From contig JAQWPZ010000103.1 in NCBI GenBank assembly GCA_029245125.1, positions 24,798 to 88,797 on the forward strand: a stretch of DNA of 64,000 bases, given 5' to 3'. A model generated the notes under the pieces. The model had not been told where the DNA came from. It worked only from the letters and a program-made list of their open reading frames with translations, and ran no database searches. This DNA comes from Rubripirellula sp. Its GTDB lineage: Bacteria > Planctomycetota > Planctomycetia > Pirellulales > Pirellulaceae. The position numbers were made by a program, and so were the translations under genes. How positions within the stretch are numbered: the stretch's first letter is position 1; each line of letters opens with the position of its first letter. Of the stretch, positions 9,305 to 18,538 are shown one piece after another.

Positions 9305-9587
9305 CACAGCAATGTTTTCGAGGAATTCTTGCTCCCAGACGGTACCTGGACCCGAATCGTGTAAGTCTAGCAGATTCTTCTCAACACGCGAACCGAAAAA
9401 CACGATATCATATTGGCGACAACTGTGTCGTGTATTGCTGTTCGTGTATTCGTCAGGTCTAGGAAATCCAAGTTAATGCTGGAATCCCCACCGCTGCTGG
9501 AATTCCTGACTCTGCTGGAATTCTTGGCTTTGGTGGAAGGGTCGAACAAGCTGTCAGAGCTGCCGCATCAAATATGCGAGGAGAAAA
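9305..9587. promoter_or_regulatory. Divergent intergenic region between regulator and export operon
   Basis: These 283 bases separate two divergently transcribed units and must contain both promoters. The visible features are an AT-rich patch near 9400-9420 and three copies of an 18-bp tandem repeat at 9477-9530. No operator was recognised with confidence. Confidence 0.4.
9477..9530 (+). repeat. Three 18-bp imperfect tandem repeats
   Basis: Units start TGCTGGAAT at 9477, 9495 and 9513. The first nine bases are identical and the rest vary. They lie 60 bases upstream of the export operon start and could be repeated protein-binding sites or slippage products. Confidence 0.6.
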
Positions 9588-11738
9588 ATGGATAGCTCGC
9601 TGGTCAGGTGCTCGGAATCTGAATTCGCCGTACCAAGTGAGGCGGCGATCCTTCGATTGCTCGAGCGTGTCGGCATGGCGCTGGAGATCTCCGTGCAAGC
9701 GAGCGATGTCGTAACACCTCAGGAAGTTGAAGTCGAAGCGGCGACCGATCCACTCGCGTGGCTGACGGCTAGCGCTAATCATGCCGGGATCTTTGTGAAG
9801 GAAACTACTTTCCAGCGGATTCACGACGCAGTCGCTTTTTTGCAGGAGGGTTACCCCCTAATCATTGTCGACCGCGAGGGCACATTCGTGGTTGTTGACT
9901 CGGTGATCGGACGAGAGTTTGATGCGACGACCATTTCGGAGCACGTCGTTCCTCGCCCGATCAATCGGCGACGGTTTACCGAACTGGTGATGTCTGACGC
10001 GACACGCGTGTTTGTCGCCAAGAAAGAGCTTGAATGTGATCCTCTCTCCTCTTCGCCGGCATCAGATGCTGGTCATCAGAATCACGCGCTACTGACGCCG
10101 ATGCGTCGGTTTATGGCGTTGTTGAATCTGGAACGCCGTGACATTTGGACGGTTGTTTTGTTTGCTTTCGTTTCGGGGGTGCTCACGCTTGCGACTCCGT
10201 TGGCCGTCGAGTCCCTCGTGAATGTGGTCAGTTGGGGCATCTACTTGCAACCGATCATCGTGCTGGGATTGATCTTGATGACCTGTTTGGGAATCGCCGG
10301 GGTGCTGCGAATTTTGCAAACTGTTGTGGTTGAGATGATTCAGCGGCGTCAGTTTGTGCGGATCGTCAGTGATCTTGCCCATCGTTTTCCAAGGGCGAAT
10401 CAAAACGCAATCATTGGTGAGTACCCGCGTGAGTTGGCTAACCGCGTTTTCGATATCATGACGATTCAGAAAGCAACCGCCGTGCTGTTGTTGGATGGAT
10501 TGTCGATTGTGTTGACAACTGTGCTCGGTTTGGTCTTACTTGCCTTTTACCATCCTTTCTTGCTTGGTTTTGACATCGTTTTGGTAATTGCGATGTTCAC
10601 CATTACTTGGTTGCTTGGCCGTGGTGGAGTTCGCACCGCAATCGAGGAATCAAAAACCAAATATCGTGTCGTCCACTGGCTGCAAGATGTGATTGCCTTC
10701 CCCAGTGTTTTCAAGACGGGGGGTGGTGAGACGCTGGCGATTCAGCGGGCCAATCAACTTACCACCGAATACTTACAGGCTCGCCAGCAACAATTTCGTG
10801 TCGTGATCCGACAGGTTGCGTTTGCAATTAGCCTGCAAGTGATAGCATCGACAGCACTTCTGGCGTTGGGCGGTTGGTTGGTGATCGACGGACAGCTGAC
10901 GTTGGGTCAGCTGGTCGCCAGCGAATTGGTTGTCACGATTGTCGTTGGTGCATTTGCAAAGGCCGGAAAGTCGCTGGAAAAATTCTACGACCTGATGGCT
11001 GGCGTTGATAAGGTTGGCCACTTAATCGACATCCCTGTTGATCCGCGTCATCGTATGGGTGATTTTCCTGATGGTCCGATCGACGTCAGTTGGGGAGACT
11101 TGCGGTTCGGTAACGGAAGAGGTGAGACGTTTGTTCCGGGAGGCTCAATCCGCGCCGGAGCAAATGTGGCGATCCGCGGGAATGATTTGGCAGCCAAGAA
11201 CGCATTGACTCAAGCCTTGGCAGGACTTCGCCGGCCAATCAGTGGCATTGTTCAAGTCAGTGATATCGACAGTCTTGATGCGGCAACAACCTACGGCGGA
11301 AAGCTGGTCGGCTACGCTGGGGCGTTGGAGGTGTTTCAGTCAACGCTTCGAGAGAATGTTGACTTGGGGCGACCGGGCATCGGATCGGCCCGTGTCCGCG
11401 AAGTCTTGGCTCAAGTTGGGCTGACCAGCACAGTCTTGAGGTTATCCGACGGCTTGCTTACGCGACTGCAAACCGGCGGCTATCCACTTGCCACCCACGA
11501 AGTTGCTCAATTGGCCGTCGCCCGCGCGATCGCGTCGTCGCCAAAGCTACTGATTATTGACAGTCTGCTTGATCGAATCCCTGATCATGCTCGCGATCGG
11601 ATTTTGAAGACGATCACGGACAAGGACGCACCTTGGACACTGATCATCATTACCGATCGGGATGATGTAGCAGATCTGTGCGAAGTGCGATTAACGTTCA
11701 GAGCAAATGCGGCCCCGGAAAGAGGAGGCAGCGGATGA
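9588..11738 (+). CDS. ABC exporter subunit with degenerate ATPase domain
   Basis: A 716-residue protein with the domain order of type I secretion ABC exporters. Residues 1-150 are a C39-peptidase-like region without an obvious catalytic Cys (YPLIIVDREGTFVVVDSV). About 184-440 form the transmembrane domain (DIWTVVLFAFVSGVLTLATP, FDIVLVIAMFTITWLLGRGG). About 500-705 form the nucleotide-binding domain. The ATPase motifs are eroded. Walker A is G531-N-D-L-A-A-K537-N538 instead of GxxxxGK[ST]. The signature is L634-A-T-H-E instead of LSGGQ. Walker B keeps D658, but Ser659 replaces the catalytic Glu. The switch His is replaced around T689-D690. The frame is otherwise perfectly maintained, so this is not simple decay. 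It probably works with the HlyD and TolC proteins encoded next; HlyD overlaps its stop by ATGA. How it is energised is unclear. Confidence 0.85.
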   Translation: MDSSLVRCSESEFAVPSEAAILRLLERVGMALEISVQASDVVTPQEVEVEAATDPLAWLTASANHAGIFVKETTFQRIHDAVAFLQEGYPLIIVDREGTFVVVDSVIGREFDATTISEHVVPRPINRRRFTELVMSDATRVFVAKKELECDPLSSSPASDAGHQNHALLTPMRRFMALLNLERRDIWTVVLFAFVSGVLTLATPLAVESLVNVVSWGIYLQPIIVLGLILMTCLGIAGVLRILQTVVVEMIQRRQFVRIVSDLAHRFPRANQNAIIGEYPRELANRVFDIMTIQKATAVLLLDGLSIVLTTVLGLVLLAFYHPFLLGFDIVLVIAMFTITWLLGRGGVRTAIEESKTKYRVVHWLQDVIAFPSVFKTGGGETLAIQRANQLTTEYLQARQQQFRVVIRQVAFAISLQVIASTALLALGGWLVIDGQLTLGQLVASELVVTIVVGAFAKAGKSLEKFYDLMAGVDKVGHLIDIPVDPRHRMGDFPDGPIDVSWGDLRFGNGRGETFVPGGSIRAGANVAIRGNDLAAKNALTQALAGLRRPISGIVQVSDIDSLDAATTYGGKLVGYAGALEVFQSTLRENVDLGRPGIGSARVREVLAQVGLTSTVLRLSDGLLTRLQTGGYPLATHEVAQLAVARAIASSPKLLIIDSLLDRIPDHARDRILKTITDKDAPWTLIIITDRDDVADLCEVRLTFRANAAPERGGSG

Positions 11739-13075
11739 TTGACAACCAACAGGCACTCGATGGTTTTCCAGCGATGCAGATGGTCCGGACTGGACGCTTG
11801 GTGCGGTTGTTTGGACGTTTGACGTTGTTGGGTTTGATCGCCGTTATTTTGGCGATGATTTTCGTTCCCTGGCGGCAGACGGCCGCAGGAGTCGGTAATG
11901 TCGTTGCGCTCGATCCACAGCAGCGACCGCAACCGGTTCGCAGTCCATCCAAGGGCGTGATTAGCTATGTCAAGGAAGGGCTTCGCGAGGGAACGTTTGT
12001 GGAGAAAGGAGAGTTGGTATTGCGGCTGACGCCGTTTGCTGCTGAGGGCGTGTCACAACTCGACACTCAAATTATTGCCATGGAATCAAAAGAGGCTGCG
12101 GCAATGTCCAGTCTGGATGTCGCCAAGCAATCACTCGCTTTGCAGCAGAGTAGCGGAGAAAGTTTCGCGAAATCGCTACAGCAAGAGTATGAAGCCGCCA
12201 AGGAAAAATGGGAGCAGTCGAAAAACGAAGTCACTTCCCTGCAAGCTGAACTGGAAGACAAGCAAAATCAATCTCGAATCGCAGAAGAAGTCTCTGAGAA
12301 AGGGCTCGTCTCGAAAGAAGAAGTTTTCTCCAAGCTTCGGGCAGTCGAGTCGGCGAAGGCAAAGGTGCTGAAGGCAGAGAATGCGGTTCAAGAAGTTTAT
12401 GCTGAGTTGTTGGCCAAAGAAGACGAGATCGAGTCCAAGAAACAAGAGATTGATATTAAGAATCGTGCCGCCAACCAGAAGGTCCTGGAAGCGATGCAAA
12501 AAATCAATACGATCGAAAAAGAGATACTTGATCTTCGTAATAAGCGTAGTGAACTGGATCGACTGGAGATACGTGCGCCGAGGCCGGGACGCATACAGCA
12601 ATGGTTTGGTCTGGAAGGCAGCGATACTGTTAAAGAAGGTGATCAGTTATTCGTCATCGTCCCTGAAGCTGATGAGCTGGCCGTGGAAATGAAAATCAGC
12701 GGGAATGATATGCCGCTGGTCAAAGAAGGCGACCGAGTCCGTTTGCAGTTTGAAGGCTGGCCCGCCGTCCAATTCGTCGGCTGGCCGTCGGTAGCAGTTG
12801 GAACGTTTGGTGGAAAAGTTAATCGAATCTTCCCCACCGACGATGGCAAAGGTAATTTTCGTGTGGTGGTCACTCCTGATAGTCATTTCACTCGCGAAAA
12901 TGGCTGGCCCGATGATCGGTTTTTGCGTCAGGGTGTTCGGGCCAATGGTTGGGTGTTGCTCCAGCGGGTTCCCTTGGGATACGAGGTTTGGCGGAAATTG
13001 AACGGGTTTCCACCAGCAGTCTCCGAAGCAGAGCCAAAAGAAAGAGCTCCGAAGAGGAAGCTGCCCAAGGCCTAG
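11735..13075 (+). CDS. HlyD-family membrane fusion protein
   Basis: A 446-residue periplasmic adaptor from the ATG at 11735, which overlaps the previous stop (ATGA), so translation is probably coupled. One N-terminal membrane helix (LTLLGLIAVILAMIFVPW, about residues 31-48) is followed by a lipoyl half (RSPSKGVISYVKEGLREG). A long coiled coil (about 120-300: KEAAAMSSLDVAKQ through KINTIEKEILDLRNKR) comes next, then the second lipoyl half (RLEIRAPRPGRIQQW) and a beta-barrel region (LAVEMKISGNDMPLVKEGD). The coiled coil normally docks on the TolC trimer, and the helix sits beside the ABC subunit. The C-terminus is basic (KERAPKRKLPKA). It belongs to the export cluster with its two neighbours. 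Confidence 0.9.
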   Translation: MIDNQQALDGFPAMQMVRTGRLVRLFGRLTLLGLIAVILAMIFVPWRQTAAGVGNVVALDPQQRPQPVRSPSKGVISYVKEGLREGTFVEKGELVLRLTPFAAEGVSQLDTQIIAMESKEAAAMSSLDVAKQSLALQQSSGESFAKSLQQEYEAAKEKWEQSKNEVTSLQAELEDKQNQSRIAEEVSEKGLVSKEEVFSKLRAVESAKAKVLKAENAVQEVYAELLAKEDEIESKKQEIDIKNRAANQKVLEAMQKINTIEKEILDLRNKRSELDRLEIRAPRPGRIQQWFGLEGSDTVKEGDQLFVIVPEADELAVEMKISGNDMPLVKEGDRVRLQFEGWPAVQFVGWPSVAVGTFGGKVNRIFPTDDGKGNFRVVVTPDSHFTRENGWPDDRFLRQGVRANGWVLLQRVPLGYEVWRKLNGFPPAVSEAEPKERAPKRKLPKA

Positions 13076-13228
13076 ATTTTCTCGTTGGCAGTTTTATAGA
13101 TTTAGCGAAATTTTGTTGAGTTGGTGTGCCGAACTCAATCCTCGAAAAGATCTGGATTGTGACGCGGCACGTGGCCGATAGCTACATCGGATGCGCAATT
13201 AGCGAGTCGAGTTTGGAGCGGGATCGTT

Positions 13229-14893
13229 GTGGTTGATTTGCGTGCAAGACATCATTGGACCCGCACAGCGGTTGCACTGGTAAGTTGCATTGCCATCTTT
13301 CACGCCATGCCGAATGGTCTGGCACAGCAAACAGCCCAGTCTCCAAGTCAAGCCGCTGGCGAGCTTTCTGGTCAAGCCGCTGGCGAGCCGATTCAAGCCA
13401 ACGCCGGGCTGATTGAGACCCTGCGGGATTCGGTTTCCGAGGTCCCAGCCCAGCCATCTTATCTGGCGCTGGCGGATGTAATCGCAAGCGTCTATCGATC
13501 GTTTCCCGAGATCAATCAGGCTCGGCAGGAATACCGACGCGCCGACGGACAGCTCTTAGCCGCCTACGGCTCGTTCGATACGAATTTGAGAGCGTCAAGC
13601 TTATCTGAGCCAACCGGTTTCTACCGCAACTACCGGAACGGGATAAGTGCTGCGCGGCAAACTTGGTGGGGTGGTAATGTCTCTGCTGGGTACCGAATTG
13701 GACGCGGTGGCTTTCAGCCCTGGTATCGCGAACGCGAAACAGAAAAAGGTGGTGAGTTTAAGCTCGGTTGGATTCAACCGTTATTGCGTGGACGTGCGAT
13801 TGATCCGCAGAGATTTGCGATCTTTCAGGCCTCGCTTGCAAGGCATGCCGCCAATCCAATTCTTCAAGAGGCGATTCTCCGAACGTCTCGACAGGCGGTG
13901 CTTGCGTATTGGAATTGGGTCGCCGCTGGAGCGACGCTACAAGCACAGCGTGACTTGTTGGATCTTGCTGAGGTGCGGGGGCAACAATACCAGACAGGTT
14001 TTGAAGCTGGCAAGTTTGCCGAAATCGATGTCATCTTAAACAAGCAACTGATTGCCGAAAGACGTGCGAGCCTTTTTGACGCGGAACGCAAATTCCGCGA
14101 GTTTGGTTTTAAGCTTTCGGTTTTTCTGCGGGATGATATGGGGCAACTGCTGGTTCCAGAAGATCAGTGGTTGCCAACCGAATTTCCAGAAATCGCCCCG
14201 CTGCCCTCAACGGATGTGGAAGAAGAAATTTCATTGGCACTGAAGCGACGACCGGAACCACATCGGTTGAAAATCGAACTGCGGCAACTCAAACTTGATT
14301 GTCGGCTCGCCCAAAATCAGATGCTCCCTCAACTAGATTTTGTCGTTTCAGGATCCCAAGATGTCGGAGCACCTGGAACATCCTCGGATGATAAAGGTCC
14401 CTTTCAGCTCGTCATCGGAGCGGCAAGCGAAGTTCCTGTTCAACGCCGCAAAACACGCGGCAAGCTACGGGAAACATCTGCCAAGATAGTGCAGGTCTCC
14501 GAGAAATTGCGATTGCAGCAAGACAAGATTAGTGTCGAGGTGCGAACCGCTCTGGCAAGCCTTGCCCTGTCTGCAAAAGTGGTTCAGGAAAGCCAGGTTG
14601 CACTCAAGACCGCCTTGGACACACTCGAACGTTACCGTTTCGCATTCGAACGGGGGAAAATCGATTTGATCTACCTCAACTTATTGGAGACAAAGGCGAA
14701 TGAGTCTGAGATTAAGTTGATCGAGGCACAACGACTTTGGCTTGAAGAGCTGGCCGACTTACAGGCAGCGGCCGGACTCGATCCACTGGATCAAGCGGAG
14801 TTGGTTTCTCAGTTACAGCGTCCCGATTTACGCAGTGAGAACGACGCGAAAACGACAAAAACTGAGATGGAAACGAGACGCGAAGATTGGTAA
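13229..14893 (+). CDS. TolC-family outer membrane efflux protein
   Basis: A 554-residue protein starting with GTG at 13229 after a 153-base gap from the HlyD gene. An N-terminal export signal (VALVSCIAIFHAMPNGLAQQ) is followed by a short repeat (GELSGQAAGEP). The outer membrane factor fold then appears as two related halves of alternating long helices and strands. These include ADVIASVYRSFPEINQARQE, then FKLGWIQPLLRGRAIDPQRF (the family G-x-x-x-Q-P-L-L-R-G segment), ARHAANPILQEAILRTSRQA and LETKANESEIKLIEAQRLWL. It forms the outer membrane and periplasmic tunnel that completes a tripartite exporter with the upstream ABC and HlyD proteins. Length is slightly above the usual 450-500 because of the low-complexity N-terminus. 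Confidence 0.88.
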   Translation: MVDLRARHHWTRTAVALVSCIAIFHAMPNGLAQQTAQSPSQAAGELSGQAAGEPIQANAGLIETLRDSVSEVPAQPSYLALADVIASVYRSFPEINQARQEYRRADGQLLAAYGSFDTNLRASSLSEPTGFYRNYRNGISAARQTWWGGNVSAGYRIGRGGFQPWYRERETEKGGEFKLGWIQPLLRGRAIDPQRFAIFQASLARHAANPILQEAILRTSRQAVLAYWNWVAAGATLQAQRDLLDLAEVRGQQYQTGFEAGKFAEIDVILNKQLIAERRASLFDAERKFREFGFKLSVFLRDDMGQLLVPEDQWLPTEFPEIAPLPSTDVEEEISLALKRRPEPHRLKIELRQLKLDCRLAQNQMLPQLDFVVSGSQDVGAPGTSSDDKGPFQLVIGAASEVPVQRRKTRGKLRETSAKIVQVSEKLRLQQDKISVEVRTALASLALSAKVVQESQVALKTALDTLERYRFAFERGKIDLIYLNLLETKANESEIKLIEAQRLWLEELADLQAAAGLDPLDQAELVSQLQRPDLRSENDAKTTKTEMETRREDW

Positions 14894-16437
14894 CTCCCAA
14901 TCAGTAGACCACCCCAGCCTTGACTTGGTTGCGGGGGGGATTTTCCTCGCATCGTATCTTGAGCGATTTTGGCGACTGGTGACGCATTGGGGTGCACCAG
15001 CCGAGAGTTTCTGACGCTCGACGCCGCAAGAAGGATAGCAAGCGAGAGGGTGCTGGCAAGATTGAGTAAAGTGTTCGTGCGTCGTAACGCTCGTTGCTAC
15101 TTACCAATTGACAGGAGTTTGCCGCTGCCACGAACCGTCAGTAGCTGGGGTAGGGAGAGGTGACGCCACTGTTCAGCGAGCCGGGTAGCCGTTGAGAGAA
15201 CGGCTGTGTCGAATCTAGTCATGTTAAGCCCACGACGAGCTGCTCAACGGAGAGATCGTTGAAGCGTTGCTCGGGGTGAAGGGGATGATCGAGCGTTGGT
15301 GAATGGCCTGCCGCGTTAACTGTCCGCGCGCTGCATTGGGCTATCAGGCCGCATCTTCAGAGATGATTCGGGCACAACAGACTGGTTTCGCAACGCTCCA
15401 GTTGTCTCATGCGGCTGGAGTAACTTAGATGAGCTCACTAACTTGAAAGCTGGTGTCGCCCCTGGGCTTGAATATTGCGTGAGAAAGTTTTTGGTGCGTG
15501 ACATGAAGTTGTCAAGACATTGTAGAAAGCGGTGATGGTGCTGCGTCTCTGCAGGCTTGCTGCGTACGGTACAGGGGGTTAGTCAATCATGTTCATGCAG
15601 CTCAGGGCGTTCGCGATATTCCCACAGAAATCCAAATCAGCTCACTCGCTCTGCTCGTTGTGCCTGTGACGCTACTGGCAACGAAGTGTTCGATGCTCTC
15701 GTACCATTGAACAAGCAGCGAAGTTCCAATGCACCTTGATTTCGGATTCCATGAAGACGGTGGGCCTTGGAAGCTGCAACAAGCAGAATCGGCTTGCTGC
15801 AAAAAGGAATCAAAGGGTTGACCCTTGGCGTACGAGTGGGGACCGTTAGGAATCTAAGTTTGCCTCGCGGTCGTCGAAGCTACCGCATCAGTTGCCGATC
15901 CTGCTTTTAAATCAAATTCTTGGAACCGGTGTCGTTTTGATTGCTAGTTGTGTGGTGCTTAAGTTTTTGCGTCGAAAATCGTCCACTGCAACTCGACCAC
16001 AGGGACACTTGAATTTGCGATTATCTCTGTTTCTCCTGCTTTCATTGCTTGGGATTAATATTTGGGTCGCTCTCTATAAGACAGTAAAGAATGGGGTCCC
16101 GCGGCACGTTGACGGGACCTGGGTCTTGGAGGCTGCAAAACCCGATTCCGAAAATGCAATACGGTCGCTGGGATGGTCGCTTGCTTATTATTGATCGCCA
16201 TTTTCCGAGGGCCAGAGCGATCTTCCCCACAATCATCGGAGTCATTACTTTCGATGGGAAAGTTTTAGCTGGAATCTGCTAGTGCCAACCTTAGGGACGC
16301 CAGTAAGTTGCGGACTGCTGGGTTTGGTGTGCTGGGAATATAAGCATACCAAACAGGAACGTAGGCACGCGGTTTAGCGAGCAGCCGGAACAATCGTGTG
16401 GTGTAACAAAAGTTGAACCCGCACTTTGGTCGGTGGA
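14894..16437. other. 1.5-kb stretch with little recognisable coding content
   Basis: Frames of 60-100 codons occur on both strands. The only one with protein-like character is the small membrane-protein frame at 15892-16194. The remainder gave no domain, RNA gene or terminator that I can support. Confidence 0.45.
15892..16194 (+). CDS. Possible small membrane protein, perhaps a frameshifted remnant
   Basis: A 100-codon frame with two hydrophobic segments (ILGTGVVLIASCVVLKFL and RLSLFLLLSLLGINIWVALY) separated by a basic loop, so it could be a two-helix inner membrane protein. After VDGTWVLEAAKPD the neighbouring frame continues with sensible residues (GRWDGRLLIIDRHF), which hints at a frameshift. 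I recognise no family. The start is not well supported by a ribosome binding site. Confidence 0.3.
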   Translation: MPILLLNQILGTGVVLIASCVVLKFLRRKSSTATRPQGHLNLRLSLFLLLSLLGINIWVALYKTVKNGVPRHVDGTWVLEAAKPDSENAIRSLGWSLAYY

Positions 16438-17196
16438 TTAGTACCGCACTCGAAAATCATTTTGGCCAGATTTGTCAGTTCCCCGCATCAGATAGATCGT
16501 GCGGTTTGACATATCCAAGCGACCATTGCGTTCAAACCGAGTTTCGTCATCGTGACAATAAATCGACGAAGTTGGCATATATCGCAGAGTCATGCCACGG
16601 CGGGAATGATCCGAACCATTCGGTTCGGATCCGTGGTAGAGATACACGTCGTGAAGCGAGACTTCACCGGGTTGTAAGACAATGTCAACGGCTTCTGATT
16701 CGTCAAACGCGTTTTGATCCAGTTCCAGATTGAGGGCGATGTTAGGTGCATCGCTACGATTGTGCTTGGCCAATTGTTTGGATTTGTGTGAGCCAGGGAT
16801 CACTCGCAAGCAGCCATTTTGCGTGGTGGATGCATCCAGCGCAATCCAGACCGTGCAAGTTGCCAGCGGCCCGATTGGCCAGTACTCACCATCTTGATGC
16901 CAGGGAGTTCGCGTCCCGACTTTCGCAGGTTTGGCGAAAAAGCTGGAATTCCACAAGGCAAAATCGCTGCCAAGAACCTGTTCGACCATATCTAGGATTG
17001 CAGGTTGACGAGCGACCGTCAGGAACCAAGTGTCGTACGCCAGCAGCGCTGAACAATAGTCACTGAATTCAGGATGGCGTTTAACCAATCGAGCGTGAGC
17101 CTCACGGATGTCATCGAGCGTTGTTTCATCCAAGCAAAAGTCAGGTGTGACATACCCGTCGTCGTGGTATTGGTCAATTTCGGCACTGGTTAACAT
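16438..17196 (-). CDS. Phytanoyl-CoA dioxygenase (PhyH) family protein
   Basis: A 252-residue protein from the internal ATG at 17196 (MLTSAEIDQYHDDGYV), which is the usual start region of this family; the open frame extends 12 codons further. PhyH enzymes are Fe(II)/2-oxoglutarate-dependent oxygenases. The facial triad is visible as W-H-Q-D in TPWHQDGEYWPIG (HxD) and a distal His in YLYHGSEPNGSDHSRRGM, whose downstream Arg would hold 2-oxoglutarate. The fold segments CLRVIPGSHKSKQL and VLQPGEVSLHD are typical. It lies 65 bases downstream of the TRAP transporter operon on the same strand, so it may hydroxylate the compound imported by that transporter. The substrate is not predictable from sequence. 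Confidence 0.85.
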   Translation of the reverse strand: MLTSAEIDQYHDDGYVTPDFCLDETTLDDIREAHARLVKRHPEFSDYCSALLAYDTWFLTVARQPAILDMVEQVLGSDFALWNSSFFAKPAKVGTRTPWHQDGEYWPIGPLATCTVWIALDASTTQNGCLRVIPGSHKSKQLAKHNRSDAPNIALNLELDQNAFDESEAVDIVLQPGEVSLHDVYLYHGSEPNGSDHSRRGMTLRYMPTSSIYCHDDETRFERNGRLDMSNRTIYLMRGTDKSGQNDFRVRY

Positions 17197-17260
17197 CGTA
17201 TTCCTGTGAAAAAAAAACAGTTCCGATCGCAATTTCGGGCGACGCGTTCCCGCGGGCGGT

Positions 17261-18538
17261 CTATTTTACGAGAAGCCCTGGTAACCAGAGGCTGAATGCC
17301 GGAATGAACGTGATGAGAAGCAACGTGATTAGCAGCGGAATTAAAAACGGGATCGTTCCACGAGTCACTGTTTGAACAGAGCTCCCTGTGACGCTGCTGA
17401 GTACGTACAGCACGAGTCCGACTGGGGGCGTCAACAATCCGAGGACCAAGTTGAGAATCATCACAATGCCAAGATGAAGCGGGTCGATCCCAAATTCGAT
17501 GGCAGCGGGCAGGAGGACGGGTACGGTTATCAAGAGTCCTGCAACTGGCTCGAGAATCATCCCCGTGATCAGCAGAGCGACATTGATCAGCAACAGAAAC
17601 ACGATCGGATTGTCGGTGAACTGCAGCATCGCCTCGGTCACTGCTTGAGGCCCTTGTTCACGAGCGATGACCCAGCCAAACAGGCCGGCCGCCGAAACGA
17701 TCAGCATAATTGAACCGGTAGTCGTGGCCGTTTTGATTAGGACTCCGCGGAATGCTTTGAACGATAGTGAGCGGTAACAGACGCTCAAAATCAGCACCCA
17801 CATGACAGCCGCTGCCGCTGCTTCGGTTGGAGTGAAGATACCGCCGAGAATACCACCAAGAATGATGACGGGCGTCAGCAGGACCGGGAGTGTCGAGGTG
17901 ACCGCCTTCGAGACAGGTATGTATTGGACGCTAACTTCTTCACGCAGTGGGTTCTTGCGAGCATCGCGATAAACGAAGATGCAGAGGATTGACGTCAGCA
18001 CCAGTGCGGGCAGCACTCCTGCGAGGAACAATGCACCAACAGAAACACCGGCTGAGACCGCGTAGACAATCGCAGGAATACTTGGTGGCATGATCGGTCC
18101 GATCAGCGATGACGCACCAGTTAGACCGAGCGCGAATTTTTCGTCATAGCCGCGTTTCTTCATCGCCGGGACAAGGACGGAGCCGAGTCCTGCAGCGTCG
18201 GCGATGGCCGCACCGCTCATCCAGGAAAACATTAGACTGCTAAAGACGTTTACGAAACCAAGGCTGCCGGGAATTCCTTGTAACAGGGTGAGCAATACTC
18301 GAAACAATCGGTCGGCCAGGCCGCCGGCATTACTCAGATAGCCAGTCATGATGAAAAGCGGAACAGCCAGAAGAGTGAAGGAGTCGACTGACCCGACCGT
18401 CTGCTGAAGTGCGACTCCGAGCGTGATGTCCGGCGACCATGCGACGTAGAATAGGCATGGCAGTAACATGCTGATGGCGACTGGCACCCGCAAGAACAAA
18501 AGCAACAGCATGGCAATGATCAATACACCCAGAATCAT
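17261..18538 (-). CDS. dctM: TRAP transporter large permease (DctM type)
   Basis: A 425-residue polytopic membrane protein of the expected length for the 12-helix TRAP large subunit. The N-terminus MILGVLIIAMLLLLFLRVPV, the segment SLMFSWMSGAAIADAAGLGS, the LIGPIMPPSIPAIVYAVSAG segment with its conserved P-P-S-x-P, and NLVLGLLTPPVGLVLYVLSS are family hallmarks of the scaffold and re-entrant hairpins. It moves a small organic anion using a sodium gradient after delivery by the DctP protein. Its ATG overlaps the stop of the small permease gene (ATGA at 18535-18538), so the two are translationally coupled. Confidence 0.92.
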   Translation of the reverse strand: MILGVLIIAMLLLLFLRVPVAISMLLPCLFYVAWSPDITLGVALQQTVGSVDSFTLLAVPLFIMTGYLSNAGGLADRLFRVLLTLLQGIPGSLGFVNVFSSLMFSWMSGAAIADAAGLGSVLVPAMKKRGYDEKFALGLTGASSLIGPIMPPSIPAIVYAVSAGVSVGALFLAGVLPALVLTSILCIFVYRDARKNPLREEVSVQYIPVSKAVTSTLPVLLTPVIILGGILGGIFTPTEAAAAAVMWVLILSVCYRSLSFKAFRGVLIKTATTTGSIMLIVSAAGLFGWVIAREQGPQAVTEAMLQFTDNPIVFLLLINVALLITGMILEPVAGLLITVPVLLPAAIEFGIDPLHLGIVMILNLVLGLLTPPVGLVLYVLSSVTGSSVQTVTRGTIPFLIPLLITLLLITFIPAFSLWLPGLLVK

